A DNA stretch of 64,000 nt from Dendrophyllia cribrosa (GCA_024195265.1 JAJLRJ010000004.1:1373125-1437124); one strand, 5' to 3'; numbered from the stretch's first letter, positions 35,281 to 46,656 are shown. Numbers and translations are program-made. Notes: generated from the sequence alone by a model not told the origin.

Positions 35281-36617
35281 ATAATGCCTGAGCTCCGAGG
35301 CCTTCTTAAAAATAATGACCGAGCGCGTAGCGCGAAGTCATTATTTTTAAGAAGGCCGAGGAGCGAGGGCATTATGCGATTTAATGCACCTTTCCATTGT
35401 TTTAGAACAAGGGAAGCCAAGAATAGCTTGAATGGTTTGCTAATTAAAGAGCCGAGAAACACTGTATGAAATCCCGTTAGGATTTGCAGCCCTCGTGTAT
35501 TACAATTTGAATATCTGCCTTTTCTCAAGGGGTTTAGTGTTTGTAGGCTTTTCTTTCAGTTCAGCAGCTGAGTTCCATAACGCTTTAGTCGATATTGCTT
35601 TTACTGCCAATATGCCCAGTTATTTGGAAAAACGTTCATTCGAGATGATGAGCGATGGTTTAGATGATTTGTTGTCGCAGGCGGTGGATGAACACCGCAA
35701 ATTGAGTGCAAATAGGTTTTCGTTTCACACTGATGTGGAGGGCAGGGAATATTTACTTTATTCCGAAGGAGTAAGTAAAACGAACCAGGGTGGGTTAAAA
35801 CATAGAAAATTATGCCCGAGAACTTGTAAAGCGTATGCTAACGTTGAATGTCATGAGAGATGTGTTGTAAGAATTGTCAAGACTTATATTGAGCGATGTC
35901 CTGAAGGATCTCTAGATAAAGCCTTTTACTTGAAGCCATTGCGAAAGTACGAAAGTAACAATGCTTGGTTTTCTATTGTCCCTTTAGGTCATAATAAACT
36001 CAATTCCATGATTAAAATGATGATGGCTGAAGCTGGAATTAAGGGATATTTCACTAATCACTCTTTGCGAGCAACAGCGGTCTCGAGATTGTCTCAAGAA
36101 GGTGTAAACGACAAATTGATTCGGGGTGTTACTGGGCATCGATCGGACGCTCTTCAAAGTTACAGACGGCAAACAAATGAACAACTAGTTAAAGTTTCAA
36201 AAATAGTGCAAGGCCAGTCCAGTGAAACCACAACCAGAGAAAATGTTGCTGCTACGCAGATTCCAAATGCTTTGGGGTCAATTACTTTGAATATTTCAGG
36301 TGGAAATTGTAATATACCATTAACAATAGCTAGAAAAAGTTTGTAATTGCTAAGTTATAATTGACAAATGCAAGAACTTTTGTAAACTAAGTGACAGAAA
36401 TAATGAAGGCTCTTCAATTTTGGTTGTCCTAAAAATTATTGTGGTCAACTAAGTAGAATCGAGCAGGTCATTATTGCGATCAGGTCATTATTTTTAATAA
36501 TGACCTCATGTTCCACATCACTGACCACAATAATGACCTGCTCGGTTCTAAAACAATGAGAAGAATCATGGTTATTAAAAATAAGAACCTATTCAAAACA
36601 ATGAAAAGGTGCATTAA
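35281..36617 (+). mobile_element. Tyrosine-recombinase element with terminal inverted repeats (Crypton-like)
   Basis: Copy A continues across this point (about 3,150), so this is an insertion in B. The ends share an inverted repeat: AATGCACCTTTCCATTG near 35,378 and its counterpart CAATGAAAAGGTGCATT at about 36,600, next to ATTATGC/GCATAAT. The left end also carries a nested hairpin (35,281-35,375: CTTCTTAAAAATAATGACC arms). The right side has a second hairpin built from AGGTCATTATT repeats (36,462-36,545). It encodes one recombinase ORF. Confidence 0.6.
35495..36346 (+). pseudogene. Crypton-type tyrosine recombinase (C-terminal part)
   Basis: An ORF of 283 codons. The body resembles the Crypton-derived DUF3504 family (relatives in ZMYM2/QRICH1/KCTD1-type proteins): LLYSEGVSKTNQGGLKHRK, then YFTNHSLRATAVSRL carrying the catalytic H-x2-R, then GVTGHRSDALQSYRR with the second His/Arg position and the nucleophile Tyr. 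The N-terminal part that should carry the first catalytic Arg is not evident; the first ~25 residues read like non-coding sequence. Likely a truncated or spliced recombinase acting on DNA. The C-terminal ~60 residues are variable and not recognised. Confidence 0.8.
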
Positions 36618-36679
36618 GGCATAATACTATTGGTTTTGCGGTAATTGAGGGTTAAATGCTTAACCCATGGACGTTCAAG

Positions 36680-37165
36680 GCGAGCTCCTTAAACTTGCAA
36701 AAAAAGAAGGAGACCAATATTTCCCAATACGGACCTAACAAGCAAGTTCAATAAAGTTTTTATGATAATGGCGTTTTTAAAAAAATTGCCGATAAATTAA
36801 TGCAAACATTCTCGGCTAACGCGCGCGCGCCAAAGCTAAGCATATTATTGCATTTTTCAAGCCACTTTGCGAAAGTTTAACCAAAATTGTCCGCCAAACA
36901 TGAGGAAAACTGTTTCTACTTATTAGACAAGAACTCTACGAGTATTAAAATCGGGCTTTAAGGGTTTAAATTGTTATTAGGTTCGTCTTATTAGTTGTTT
37001 CAATACGAGTTAGCGCGCCACAAGTTCTATGACTTGTTGAGGTCGAAATTTTGTCACGCTACAATCGTAGTGCTGCGAGAATGTGTTTGAACACTTTGGA
37101 ATTATCTGCAAGGGCCAACGGAAAATGCAAAAGCGTCGGATCTAGTCAGCATATTTGATATAAAT
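36680..37165. other. Copy B-specific intronic sequence, no gene
   Basis: AT-rich sequence between the recombinase element and a Penelope remnant; no ORF, RNA gene or repeat was recognised. Confidence 0.4.
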
Positions 37166-37169
37166 ACGA

Positions 37170-37760
37170 AAGAACTAATAAAGCAAGGCTGACTGTACAA
37201 CTGGGATTATAATATTCTTTCCAATATTTCGTCAGGCACAGCCTGACTTCTTCAGGGAATAAAATGACTACAAGAAAAACGTTACAATATAAATCGCCAA
37301 GAAACAAAAGGATATAAGATTACAATGGAGAGACGTTAGATTTCAAAAATATAAGATGAAACATTACAATTAAAATTGAAGAGAAACAATAGAATATAAG
37401 ATAACAAGATAAAAATAATGAAAGACGATGTGTAAAATATATAAATGCGAAGTTTACACTTATTCACGCTTGTTGGGAATGTGTTTGCCATTTTCTACTA
37501 TTTTCTTCGATTCTTTCTCGACTTCTAGTTCTGTATCTCGATCAATAATTGTTGTTTGTTATTTCGTATTTTTGAGTGTTCGATACGAGGGTTTTAAAGA
37601 TCCGGTGTTCGACTAATGATAGCTCATATGATGGCGCTTGTAATTTGGTCCGTCAAATATGCGGGGACATGTCCGACATTTATTTTAAGTTTGAAACTGT
37701 CACGCAAATGTTCCCTAAGACACACAAACATAGTTTTCATAACATATAAGACTTAAGCTT
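37170..37760 (-). mobile_element. Degenerate Penelope-like 3' end with hammerhead motif
   Basis: The minus strand has REHLRDSFKLKINVGHVP, the end of a GIY-YIG domain, and, after frameshifts and stops, IDRDTELEVEKESKKIVENG (37,430-37,760). These are C-terminal features of Penelope-like proteins. The hammerhead motif at 37,219-37,259 lies downstream, as in the other two Penelope-like copies here. Confidence 0.55.
37219..37259 (-). ncRNA. Hammerhead ribozyme motif, all stems formed
   Basis: Minus strand: TTCC (stem I), CTGAAGA, stem II GTCAGGC-TGT-GCCTGAC with seven perfect pairs, GAA, palindrome ATAT (stem III by dimerisation), cleavage base T, then GGAA closing stem I. The core matches the CUGANGA...GAAA consensus exactly. 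This is the best-folded example in the window. Confidence 0.7.
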
Positions 37761-39100
37761 ATATTATTAACCCGATCGCGCTATTAAGTCTTATTTTTTA
37801 CAAGGGTATTTATAGTGCCCAAGAAATTGAGTTATAAATTATGCGATAAATTAGGTTGTAAATTAAGTTTCAATTTGGGAACACTGTGGCCGCGCGCGCC
37901 ATGCAATCTATCTCTCCTTGCGGTACATCTTGTCCTAATCCTTTACGAGGTTTTGTGATACATGTATTTTTAATATATTTTATTATAAATTAAAAGCTAT
38001 GACCTGTTGTTACGTCAAGTCATCATTTAGTTTACTCGTCACTTTGATCACTCTTAGAAATGAAAACGTGCTCTTTTTACAATTCCTCATTAAATCGATT
38101 TCATGGGATCACTGTGGTAAAGAACTATTTTAGAATGATCAGGAAATGATCCTACTATTTTGTTACCTAACCGGTTTTAGGGTAGCAGTAATATATACAG
38201 ATAGGCTGAGCCTAACAGCGTCGCTCACTTAACAAGCTTAACTAAGGTGAAACTTAACTAAGGTGAAAGGTCGGAAGCACAAGAATTAGGATTGACGACC
38301 GGGCTATTTTTCAGTTTAGCAATTCTTAAAAAAAATATTACGCGACCGTCTGCACAGTACATTAAGACCGTACAAAAGTTCACAAAAACAATTTTTTCTC
38401 CGTCTACAATAACTAGTACGACTACTTTCCGAATAAAATACAGTTCTTGCTTGTCAAAAATTGTCCGAGAAACTAATTTGGAAATCGAAATTGCAAAAAT
38501 ACACAAACATATTTGCATAAGGCGGCGCGAGTGAAGATAGAACTATAAAATCGCTTTTCAATCTATGTAATGAATGAACAAACACATAAAAATGGACAAC
38601 ACAATCTTCTTTCGAAAAATTTTATTCAAATCTTCATTAGTTTATGTTTAAAAGCAAAACGCGTACCATTTATAGCGCATCGGTCGAGTTCGAGCTGCCT
38701 TGGATGAAATTCAACAAATCGATACAACTGAATTTAAGCACGTTTTAAAAAAAAGTCAATCACAGATTGATATCAACATTAATTCCCATCGAAAAATGTA
38801 ATCTGTTTTATCTTTAAGTCCCTCGCTTGCTTGGAAATTATTTAAATCTCCGCTTCTTTGGTTGTGGAATCCGTATTGAAAACAAACATCTCGGATGTTG
38901 TGTGGCGTCATACGCGCATGTTTTGCGACGACATGCGCGCCCGCGAACTACCCCTGTCCAACACGGGCGCGCGGCGGGGTCAAGCCCAAATCATACCGTC
39001 CAGAAGGACGTCGGACACCTTATTGAGACTTATATAAAGGAGTAACTGGTTAGCTTTCAGTTAAAGTTAGGGTCAGCATTTTATATAGTTAAATTTAGGA
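37760..39100. other. Non-coding, copy B-specific
   Basis: No convincing ORF. An inverted pair (TTGAGACTTATATAA at 39,022 and TTATATAAGTCTCAA at 39,258) brackets the tRNA-like repeat to the right. Confidence 0.4.
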
Positions 39101-39111
39101 CTAAGCAACCC

Positions 39112-39193
39112 GAGCAGCTAGGTGGTACAGTGGTACGGTAGGCTATGTAATCCTAATCCTAGCTGAGATCACAGGTTCAATCCTGAGTGAGGA
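39112..39193 (+). repeat. tRNA-derived SINE-like sequence
   Basis: An A-box-like part (CTAGGTGGTACAGTGGTA) and a perfect B box (GGTTCAATCC at 39,174-39,183) at tRNA-like spacing. Cloverleaf stems are poor, so a SINE head or tRNA pseudogene is likelier than a working tRNA. Confidence 0.5.
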
Positions 39194-39194
39194 T

Positions 39195-39980
39195 TTTAGA
39201 TTTTCTTTTTTACACTTAAAAATTTATTGAAAATAAAATTCTAAGTGTCGACATTACGTTATATAAGTCTCAATGGGCCTTTATCACGCGGCGGCCATGT
39301 TGATTCCCAGGAGAACAACATGCTTTGTTTTCCCCTGCTTAACCTCGTTCTCAACTTTTTCACTGCGAGGCTTGGGGGGTAAATCTTTTGTTTTTATACA
39401 AAATGGCGGGGTGTGATAAAAGCCCATGAGGTCTCCGAAGTCCTTTAGGCACAACCGCGCGGCGGGCGGTACACGCGCCCGCGAAACATTCCGCTAACCA
39501 TGACCATGAAAAATGACGAGCATAGGTTTAGTTCTATGAGTATGGGGCTCCGCGCGGGCCTTCGGCCCACAGAGCTCCGCTAAAAACAGACTAGATATAG
39601 TAATTATCACGTAGCTTTTTAATAAACCGACTCAAGGTCAAACCTATCTAAGTTCAAACACTTGAAAGCAGTTTCCTCTCTATCTTTTAGGTTCCTGTGG
39701 GGCCTTGAAGGATTTTTGTTAATTGAGCGTTTGAAATCTTGGATTTTATATTCATAAATTGAAGTTTTTCAGCTTGTGTCGCTAAAAACCGATTATGGTT
39801 GAATTTCCCTTCGAAACGTCACTTCATAATCTTCCGCTTGGTGCTCTATAGTCATTTCAAATTTGACATCACATACAAAGTTTGGTAAACTCTTAATCTT
39901 TGAAACTTTTATTTCAAAAACACTTAAAAACAGAATTTTCTAGAACTTTCTAGAACAGGCGTAAAAAATTGACGGAGAAT
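39195..39980. other. Non-coding, no gene seen
   Basis: Lies between the tRNA-like repeat and the first Harbinger derivative. A palindromic GC-rich patch (GCGGGCCTTCGGCCCAC near 39,554) is the only structure noticed. Confidence 0.4.
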
Positions 39981-39982
39981 AA

Positions 39983-40923
39983 AGGTGGATTTCCACTGTC
40001 GCGTAAAAATTTACGTACGTAAAACGTGCGTTAAAAAAACTTACGTTACCAATTTCCACTGTTGCGTAAAAAATAATAAAAAACGTTTCCGTTTTACGTA
40101 CGTTAAACGTACGTAAATACCTGCCATCCTGAAATTTTGGCGCGAAAAGGTTATTTGCCGCTAAAGTAATGGCCGCCGTTATAAACAAGCGGTTCTTTCT
40201 CCTGTTGTACCTTAGACAGAGACGAAAAAGACGACAAAAATATCGGAAAAGATTTCGGATCAGAGAGCTATTTCAAAATCGGTTTCAAGTGGGGGAATAC
40301 CACACTCTAGTGCAAGAAATGCGCGAAAATGACCACGAGTCATTTTATAAATACTTCCGGATGACACCTGAAAGATTTGACCACCTTCTTTCTCTTGTGG
40401 GACCGATGCTGTCTAAGAAATCCTTGTATCGTGAGCCAATCAGTCCCGGTGAACGTCTCGCTGTTACTCTTCGATTTCTAGCTACTGGTGATTCCTTACA
40501 GACGATATCATTTAGCTACCGCCTTGGCCATACAACCGTGAGTAGAATAATTCCTGAGGTGTGCGATGCATTGTGGATTGCACTACAGGAATATGTAAAG
40601 CAGATAAAACAAAATGGCGTCTACATGGAGTTGGTGTCATGTGACAAAATCCGAAATTGCCATTGGTTAAATCGCCGCGTAAACGCAGACATCCGCGAAA
40701 AAGTTGAACCCAGTTCAACTTTTCCGAAAACGCTCGCGAGGGCTACGTGCCTTTACGTGCGTATAACGTACGTAAAAACCTAGAAAAAAACGCGGAACTG
40801 GAAATTGGACAACGTAAAGTCAACGCACGTAGTTACGCGCGTAAAATTTCATTTTTACGTACGTTAAAAATTTTTACGTACGTTAACGTGCGTAGGCAAA
40901 AACGCGACAGTGGAAATCCACCT
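39983..40923 (+). mobile_element. 941-bp PIF/Harbinger derivative, copy 1
   Basis: Perfect terminal inverted repeats of 22 bp (AGGTGGATTTCCACTGTCGC then GT) and a TAA target-site duplication on both sides (39,980-39,982; 40,924-40,926). TAA fits the TWA preference of Harbinger elements. Both ends carry many subterminal ACGTACGT/ACGTGCG motifs, likely transposase-binding sites. Its twin at 47,360-48,300 has the same length and differs at only three bases by my comparison. Confidence 0.93.
40169..40783 (+). CDS. Truncated Harbinger transposase, copy 1
   Basis: An ORF of 204 codons from MAAVINKRFFLLLYLRQRRK. Residues 1-145 match the N-terminal part of PIF/Harbinger (DDE_Tnp_4) transposases: FRMTPERFDHLLSLVGPML, GERLAVTLRFLATGDSLQTI, SYRLGHTTVSRIIPEVCDAL (helix-turn-helix-like). 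The sequence then switches to element 3' end sequence, so the DDE catalytic core is missing. The protein might bind DNA but could not cut it. The frame is intact in both copies. Confidence 0.85.
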   Translation: MAAVINKRFFLLLYLRQRRKRRQKYRKRFRIRELFQNRFQVGEYHTLVQEMRENDHESFYKYFRMTPERFDHLLSLVGPMLSKKSLYREPISPGERLAVTLRFLATGDSLQTISFSYRLGHTTVSRIIPEVCDALWIALQEYVKQIKQNGVYMELVSCDKIRNCHWLNRRVNADIREKVEPSSTFPKTLARATCLYVRITYVKT

Positions 40924-41099
40924 TAAAAGTGAATTGCAAAGTAGCCCGATTTAAAACAGTTTTCATTTGTTCATCGTTTCATTAAAGGAATTCGGCGAAA
41001 TGAGTTCGTGAGCGGTCCATCTTAAGCGGTCCGTATTGTAAAATTCAGACCTCTCAGGGAACCAATCAGAAGAATGCTCCTTTCCATCTTGGACCTAAT

Positions 41100-41470
41100 T
41101 AGGGAGCTTGTTATGCTTTTACAATTGCACAACACCATTACATTGTCATGTTTTTTTTACTTTTAAGCTTTATTTTTAGTTTATTATGTAACTTGTCAGC
41201 TTTACTCTATTACGTAACTTTTCTATACTTTTGTTATGTTAGAAGAAGAATTATTATATATTAAGGAACTTATTTCTGTAAGAATTTTTATTCCAAGTAT
41301 TTTTGATCCTGGAAATAAGCACTGAAGAAGCCCGATGGGCGAAACGTCTGCCATTAAACTTCAGAACCTGTGAAGAGTTCGCTCTCGCTTTTGTTCACAC
41401 AATTTATATATATATATTTTTTGTAACTTGGTTCTTTTGTTTAATAAAATGTACAAATTACAAAAAAAAA
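41100..41470 (+). mobile_element. Retroelement 3' end with hammerhead motif and poly(A)
   Basis: Ends in TTTAATAAAATG, about 20 bases and an A-rich tail (41,460-41,470). The hammerhead-like motif is at 41,319-41,351. No protein-coding remnant was found within it, so it could be a Penelope-like 3' end or a non-autonomous retrozyme-like element. Confidence 0.5.
41319..41351 (+). ncRNA. Hammerhead-like ribozyme motif
   Basis: GCA, CTGAAGA, stem II GCCC-GAT-GGGC (perfect), GAAACGTC, TGC. GCA/TGC close stem I. ACGU is the minimal palindromic stem III and C is a valid cleavage base. Confidence 0.6.
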
Positions 41471-41502
41471 ATCTTGGACCAGTTTGCCATATAATAAATA
41501 AT

Positions 41503-41662
41503 ATACAGCTATTTCAATTAACGTTGTCGGATGAAAAAGCGAAAAGCCAAGACCGCAATGTAGTATGGGACTTTTATGCAATGGCTATTAACAACTACCC
41601 ATACCAACTTGCGGTCTTGGCCTTCAGCTTTCATCCGACAACGTTAAATGAAATAGCTGTAT
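41503..41662. mobile_element. 160-bp foldback MITE
   Basis: Arms of about 54 bp (ATACAGCTATTTCAATTAAC... and its complement ...GAAATAGCTGTAT) with a central loop of about 50 bp. It lies next to the copy B discoidin exon. Confidence 0.85.
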
Positions 41663-42327
41663 ATTACAAGCATATGATTGAATGACAGTTGCGGTATAAG
41701 TTTGCGTGTAAGTCTATAGGCGTGAAAGTCCGAAAGACGATTAAAACTCACCAACGGTGCCATAGGCCTCCACTCTGAGACAGTTCCAGGTGAACTGTTT
41801 TGTTGGATGGAAGCGGATGTATCTTGCAGTTACTGGAACTGGTAAAATGAATTGTTCAGCGGTGTTGCTGTCAACACTTGTTCTGTGGAAATTCTTTTTT
41901 GGAAAACCAAAATCTCTGTCACTTTAACTGGTTTTAAAATGCTATGTAACAGTTACAGTCAGTTTCAGAAAAACGTAGGAAAGTCTCCAGTGGATAATAC
42001 AGGTATGCTGTGGCATTTAAATGTGTAAGAAATCTATAAACACTAGTTCAGTCCCGCTTCCCGCTTATCAGAAAATGGTTTTAACCATTTTCTGATAAAA
42101 CATTTCATACCCCACAATGAATTCTGTCAAATTATAGCCACGATGTTGAACAACCAGCCATTCCCAGACAGATTATAAAAAAAAAACGTATCTGTCAGTC
42201 ACTCATCCCAGATGCAACAGATACGGTGGATGAATGTTAACCCTAACCTCGCCCTTTAACTCCAAAGAATGCCAAACGACATCATGAAAAATCTCAAATA
42301 TAATTTTTTAAAATACTGAAATACAAA

Positions 42328-42497
42328 TGATATCATGCAAAAGTTCTGGCTAAGAGGTTTCGTTTAAATGGTCACACCATAGTAATTCATCCACAGACTC
42401 AAAAGTTAGAACAAATGGTACCATACAAAAGTACTGTAGAAGAGGTTTCATTTGAATGGTCACACTATAGGAATTCATCCACAGACTCAAAAGTATA
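42328..42497. repeat. ~85-bp tandem duplication
   Basis: Two diverged units sharing ATGGTCACAC and AATTCATCCACAGACTCAAA, in the discoidin intron of copy B and absent from copy A. Confidence 0.75.
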
Positions 42498-42499
42498 AT

Positions 42500-43255
42500 T
42501 TCTGGAGTCTCTCTTTTTCCGTCATCTTCCTGGTTCTCTCGCGCCCGCGGGCAACCTGGAAGGGACAGGAAGAAGAGAGACCCAAGGGACGAGGCTGTGT
42601 GTAACTCAAACGGATTCTTTTGTAGTCACGGTCGGCTTGGTGGTTTACCAGTTGAACTTTGATGTCTGATATTAACTGTTAGGCAACTGTTAGGCAAGTG
42701 AATGTATCGTTTATAAATTTGTCGCGCGGATTCGCGAGGGAATCGCGCGTGGATCGCTTTAGGGCTAAGAAATTCGTGTTGGTTTCTCTGTGCCTTGCAT
42801 GCAGAAAAAATTGAGATTTTTGGGTGCCCGGTCTTCCAAATGGCCGCCCCTATTGCTTTTTCCAGGGACTTATTTCCGCCGGAAACCTTCGAACGCGTCT
42901 CCATAATCTCCTATTACTGCTAGCATATATCACGTTGGTGTCCTGCAGTTGCGTAGCAACAAAGGAATCCCGGCCGCTGACGATGGCGCACTCTCATGGT
43001 AAACAAAGATGGCGGACGGTAAACGGTACGCGAACCATCGAAAGGACTTCAACCGAAAGGACCTTCTTTCAAAGAAGACAAAGTGGAACGACGAAAAGCC
43101 TTATACGCAAATCGAGACGCTATCAAAGTTTCGACCGGCGGTACACCCTCCCCTGAGCTTCGCGAGGTTCTGCAAGACACGTATTTCTTATTTCTTGTCA
43201 TTAAATTGAATTCTTTAAATTCATTTTACAGGAATTTTAAAAGTAGAATGAAGTC
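42500..43255. other. Copy B intron with unassigned ORF fragments
   Basis: On the plus strand an ATG (43,009) opens MADGKRYANHRKDFNRKDLL and a neighbouring frame continues with ANRDAIKVSTGGTPSPELRE. These two look like one ancestral coding sequence broken by a frameshift, perhaps a transposon ORF. No family was recognised. A small imperfect hairpin (GTCTCTCTT...AAGAGAGAC) lies at 42,508-42,580. Confidence 0.3.
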
Positions 43256-43844
43256 TTACCATTTCTGTGCCATTTGCGTACAAGTACGTTATCCAGTTGC
43301 TTTCATCATTTGAATAAGAGAACTTGAAGTCAATTATCCATGCACTAATTATTACGTGTCCCTGGGTAGCGATGCCACATAATTGAAATATTTTCCCTAG
43401 ATCAACTTGCAGCCAGTCCTGACTCCCGCAACAGCTTTGTGCGCACCAACCATATCCTCTGTTATCGTTTAGTCGACCGTAAGCAGCCTGCCGCATGCTA
43501 GTGTACTGCGAAGAAGCCGTCATCTTATCATCTGATATGACACCAGGGTTAGCAACACCAGCGGCATCATTAAAACATGCGACGGTCAATGTGGATGCGA
43601 AAAATTAAATCTATAATTTAGAGTTGTAGACTGAAGTGTGAGCCGTGTTTTCCGCCCTACCCCCTGTGGAGCCGGCGAGAGGCGCCGGTTTATTAATAGC
43701 GCGTAATTTTCAGGACGCGGGCGAGATCGGATCGAAACTACAAGCCAATGAGAAAACGGAACATTCGATCCTCCCCAAGAGTAGAAAAGTGGCAAACATT
43801 TCATGTACAACGGAATAATTTCATATTATTCCTCGAGGCTATGG

Positions 43845-43891
43845 GAACAGCTGATGAGGTTCACCTTAGAACCGAAACTCGAGTCTTGCTT
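43845..43891 (+). ncRNA. Hammerhead ribozyme motif with 8-nt palindromic stem III
   Basis: CTGATGA (43,851-43,857), stem II GGTTC-ACCTTA-GAACC (five perfect pairs), GAA, then the palindrome ACTCGAGT (43,877-43,884) and C, a legal cleavage position. Stem I (GAACAG / TTGCTT) is weak, with one mismatch. The core is a perfect match to consensus. Confidence 0.65.
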
Positions 43892-43899
43892 AAGAATGA

Positions 43900-44800
43900 A
43901 TGTAAGTAATCACTAGCATCCGTGAGATTTTCAAAACAGATCACCACCATATATATCTGTACATTAGGCATGTTGGATGCAATAACGGTCATGGTGAAAC
44001 AACGCTCAAAAACAGAACAAAACAAGGAGCTAAAACATATAAACTACAAGAGTCTTGATACCAAAAGAGACACGGCAGCTTCAGACATGGATCTTAGACG
44101 CTTACATCCGTAATATAGATCCACTTTCTCACAAGCCCAGCACACCGCAAACTTAGACACTAAATCACGGGCGGGGAGATTGATTCTAGCATAAAAAAAA
44201 ACTGCAGCCGATCACTATTTATCTTGCGACAAAAGTTAATCAAAGAAGCCCTAACAGATGCCAAGAGAGCTAGCATAACAAAGGCGTAGAGAAATAATTC
44301 TACATGTATTTTACGCCGGTTTTAGGCACACATACTGTATTTGCAATTTTGAAAAAGAGAAATGATGGGGGGTACTGGCTGGCTACCCGACATAATCTTA
44401 AATTTAACAAATTAACAATACTAATATCCCCCCCTCCCTCCACTTTTGGAAGAGATTCATAAATGTGAGTTAGCTTAGCCTAACAAGCTCATATCTTTCA
44501 TTCCCGGGTATTGTGATTATTCTTAAGCAATGCCAACTTCTTTCCAGTTACTGTAGTTGAAAAGGAATCTAGTTTTGTCCTTCTAAAGAATCACTTGGTT
44601 ATTAGATAAAAAGGCAAACTTATAGTCAATAAGAAGTACAGTTTGGAAACATTTCCGTCGTTGTACGTGTTAGCTTTTTGCATTAATTGCGAGCGGCGGC
44701 AATTTGCAAGTAGTAAAAAAACCCTACCCTTCCCTTGAACAAAAAATTATATATTTATCACGATCTTTTCTTAAGAGATGGTTTTATAGAAATATATTTA
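43900..44800. other. Copy B first intron, no gene
   Basis: Matches copy A only from about 44,640 onward. No ORF with domain signal. Confidence 0.45.
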
Positions 44801-44889
44801 TACGTACCTTGATTAATAGCCAACGATATCGAAATCGTCAAAATGGTTAACATCCTTTTTCAATCCGTTTTAAGCAGGACCAGTTTCGT

Positions 44890-45500
44890 CAAGCATATAG
44901 CCAAGCTTCCAATTTTTATGCCGTTGCGCAGACCAAGCCTTAAATAACTTGAATAAGAGACCATCTGGCCGGAATACTCCCCTACAGAGGCTAACTTTTG
45001 TGTTAATCGCATGTGCGTCGAAACAAATACAAAATCAAAACAAGACAATACAAATACATCATTAAGAAATGAAAGTACCGTTTTTGTTACGTTAATCACT
45101 TTTTTTATTTGGCTAGTAAATGTTAGGCTCACCAGGCAAACATTACTTAATCATGATGTCCACGGGTTTTTCGTTGAGTTATCTGTCTTCGAGCAGTTTC
45201 TGGTGCTTGTATAGAAAATAATAAAAAAAGTCGAGAAACATAACAGAATTCTGAGGACAATTTACAGAAAATATCCGATCGATAGTTTTACTCAGAGTAT
45301 TTTAGTGAGGTTTAGTAAAATTCTATTTTAGAGAGTTTTATACGCCATCTTCTTTGGTCGATCAGAAGAAAATGTGAATGACAGGAGAGGAGAAGCGCGC
45401 TCGGCGAATATCAACAAGATATGAGAAAAATCCCTTTGAACTTGAAGCGCATGCAAAATTTGTTTGGGAGAATAAATGTTTTCATAAATGATTAAAAGTA
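44890..45500. repeat. Copy B counterpart of the 0.7-kb unit
   Basis: Corresponds to the tandem units at 5,300-6,765 of copy A, but only one unit is present here. Confidence 0.7.
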
Positions 45501-46619
45501 TTTATATTCCTTAGAAAAGGTTTGCTTTGTTCTTGAAAAACGTAATTTGCACTTGTGCGTGCAAAGTCAAGTAACTGAAACGTTCTAGAAAACATTCATA
45601 ACGTCTTTCCGGACAACAATGTTTCTTCGGACGTTGTCTATAAACAAATTCTCGTTTGTTTTCTTGCTGTTTTTAATACGCAGATACTCTAACTTGTACA
45701 AAACAGAAGAAACTATCTTTAATATTAAGTATTACAGAGAAATTACAGTCGAGCTTCCCCTTACGGAAACCTATACATAACGGACAATTCACTTGAAACC
45801 AAAGCAAGAGAATAAATTCATCTTTACTGACTACCTCTGCTATTCGGCTGATCATTCAACATCAGATATCTGAACCTTCAACACGAGAACCATTAAAAAA
45901 AAATGGTTTTGCTTCGTAACGATTTTACATCATTCTATGATTTCGGTTCATTTCATGTTTACCCTTAACGTTAACATAATAAATTTCAAACATCCATTGG
46001 AATAATGGGTGAAATTTCTAGAAATAAATTTATATCGCAAACTGTACATAAGGCTACTGTCAGGACTGCATGGATGAAAGTTCTTTGTGCTTTAACCTTT
46101 TGTACTTCGATTCTATTGTTTAGTTTTCGTTTTTACACATAATTACCCAAATTAGCCTTTTTAAAGGGGAGTACTCGTTTTCAACAATTTACGGTTGGGG
46201 TTGCTGACCCGATAATCTGAAATACATACCAACCCATCTAGCTCTAACCCCAAGGCCTGGCTCAGCGTCCGGGATGCGATGATGTTTGACTTAAATCAAT
46301 TATAAAGGCTGATATAAACGGCACAACTTCCAGATGGTTGGCGCTATGTAGATAGATTAATGTGCCTTCATTTAAAAGCATGGCCAGTGGCAAATTAATA
46401 AAAAACTGATATAAGGGAAAACCCGGTTGGTTTATTTTTCAGTCGGCACATTGAATAAAATTAAGTACCCGTCGTACATTTGGTGTATCAAGAAAGTGAA
46501 GAAGACAGATTGAAAAGCTAACAATTTTGACGGAGCGCTACAAGCAATTGCAAAAAAAGTTGAGACATTGTGTACTGTAGTGCATATTTCGAGGCTAACA
46601 TGGTTTTCAAGAAGTCCCC

Positions 46620-46625
46620 ACCCCC

Positions 46626-46656
<31 letters not shown>
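46620..46656. repeat. Poly(C) tract
   Basis: About 30 or more C with one or two interruptions, inside a copy B-specific insertion (46,310-46,740). Confidence 0.9.

Larger units (their letters stand above)
32818..44853 (-). pseudogene. Secreted discoidin-PAN-EGF gene, copy B, splice acceptor lost
   Basis: Exons equivalent to copy A: signal peptide 44,808-44,853 (MLTILTISISLAINQ), discoidin 43,260-43,594 and 41,752-41,893 (WLQVDLG; NCLRVEAYGTV), PAN 34,683-34,942, EGF 32,818-32,932 (NLCQSSPCLNNATCQAGF). All exons remain open and in phase. However, the acceptor before the first discoidin exon reads CGCAT where copy A has CGCAG, removing the AG. The introns have grown by more than 8 kb through insertions, one bearing a recombinase gene. 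No downstream exon is seen before the left end of the duplication. It is either a decaying paralogue or a gene using a cryptic acceptor. About 19 of 111 residues differ from copy A in the first discoidin exon. Confidence 0.75.

Noticed and set aside
39940..40188. Minus-strand ORF over the Harbinger left end (also 47,224-47,565)
   Set aside because: Covers TIR and subterminal ACGTACGT repeats; no coding features.
42626..42904. 92-codon minus-strand ORF
   Set aside because: No domain, and it overlaps unassigned plus-strand coding debris; not enough to call a gene.
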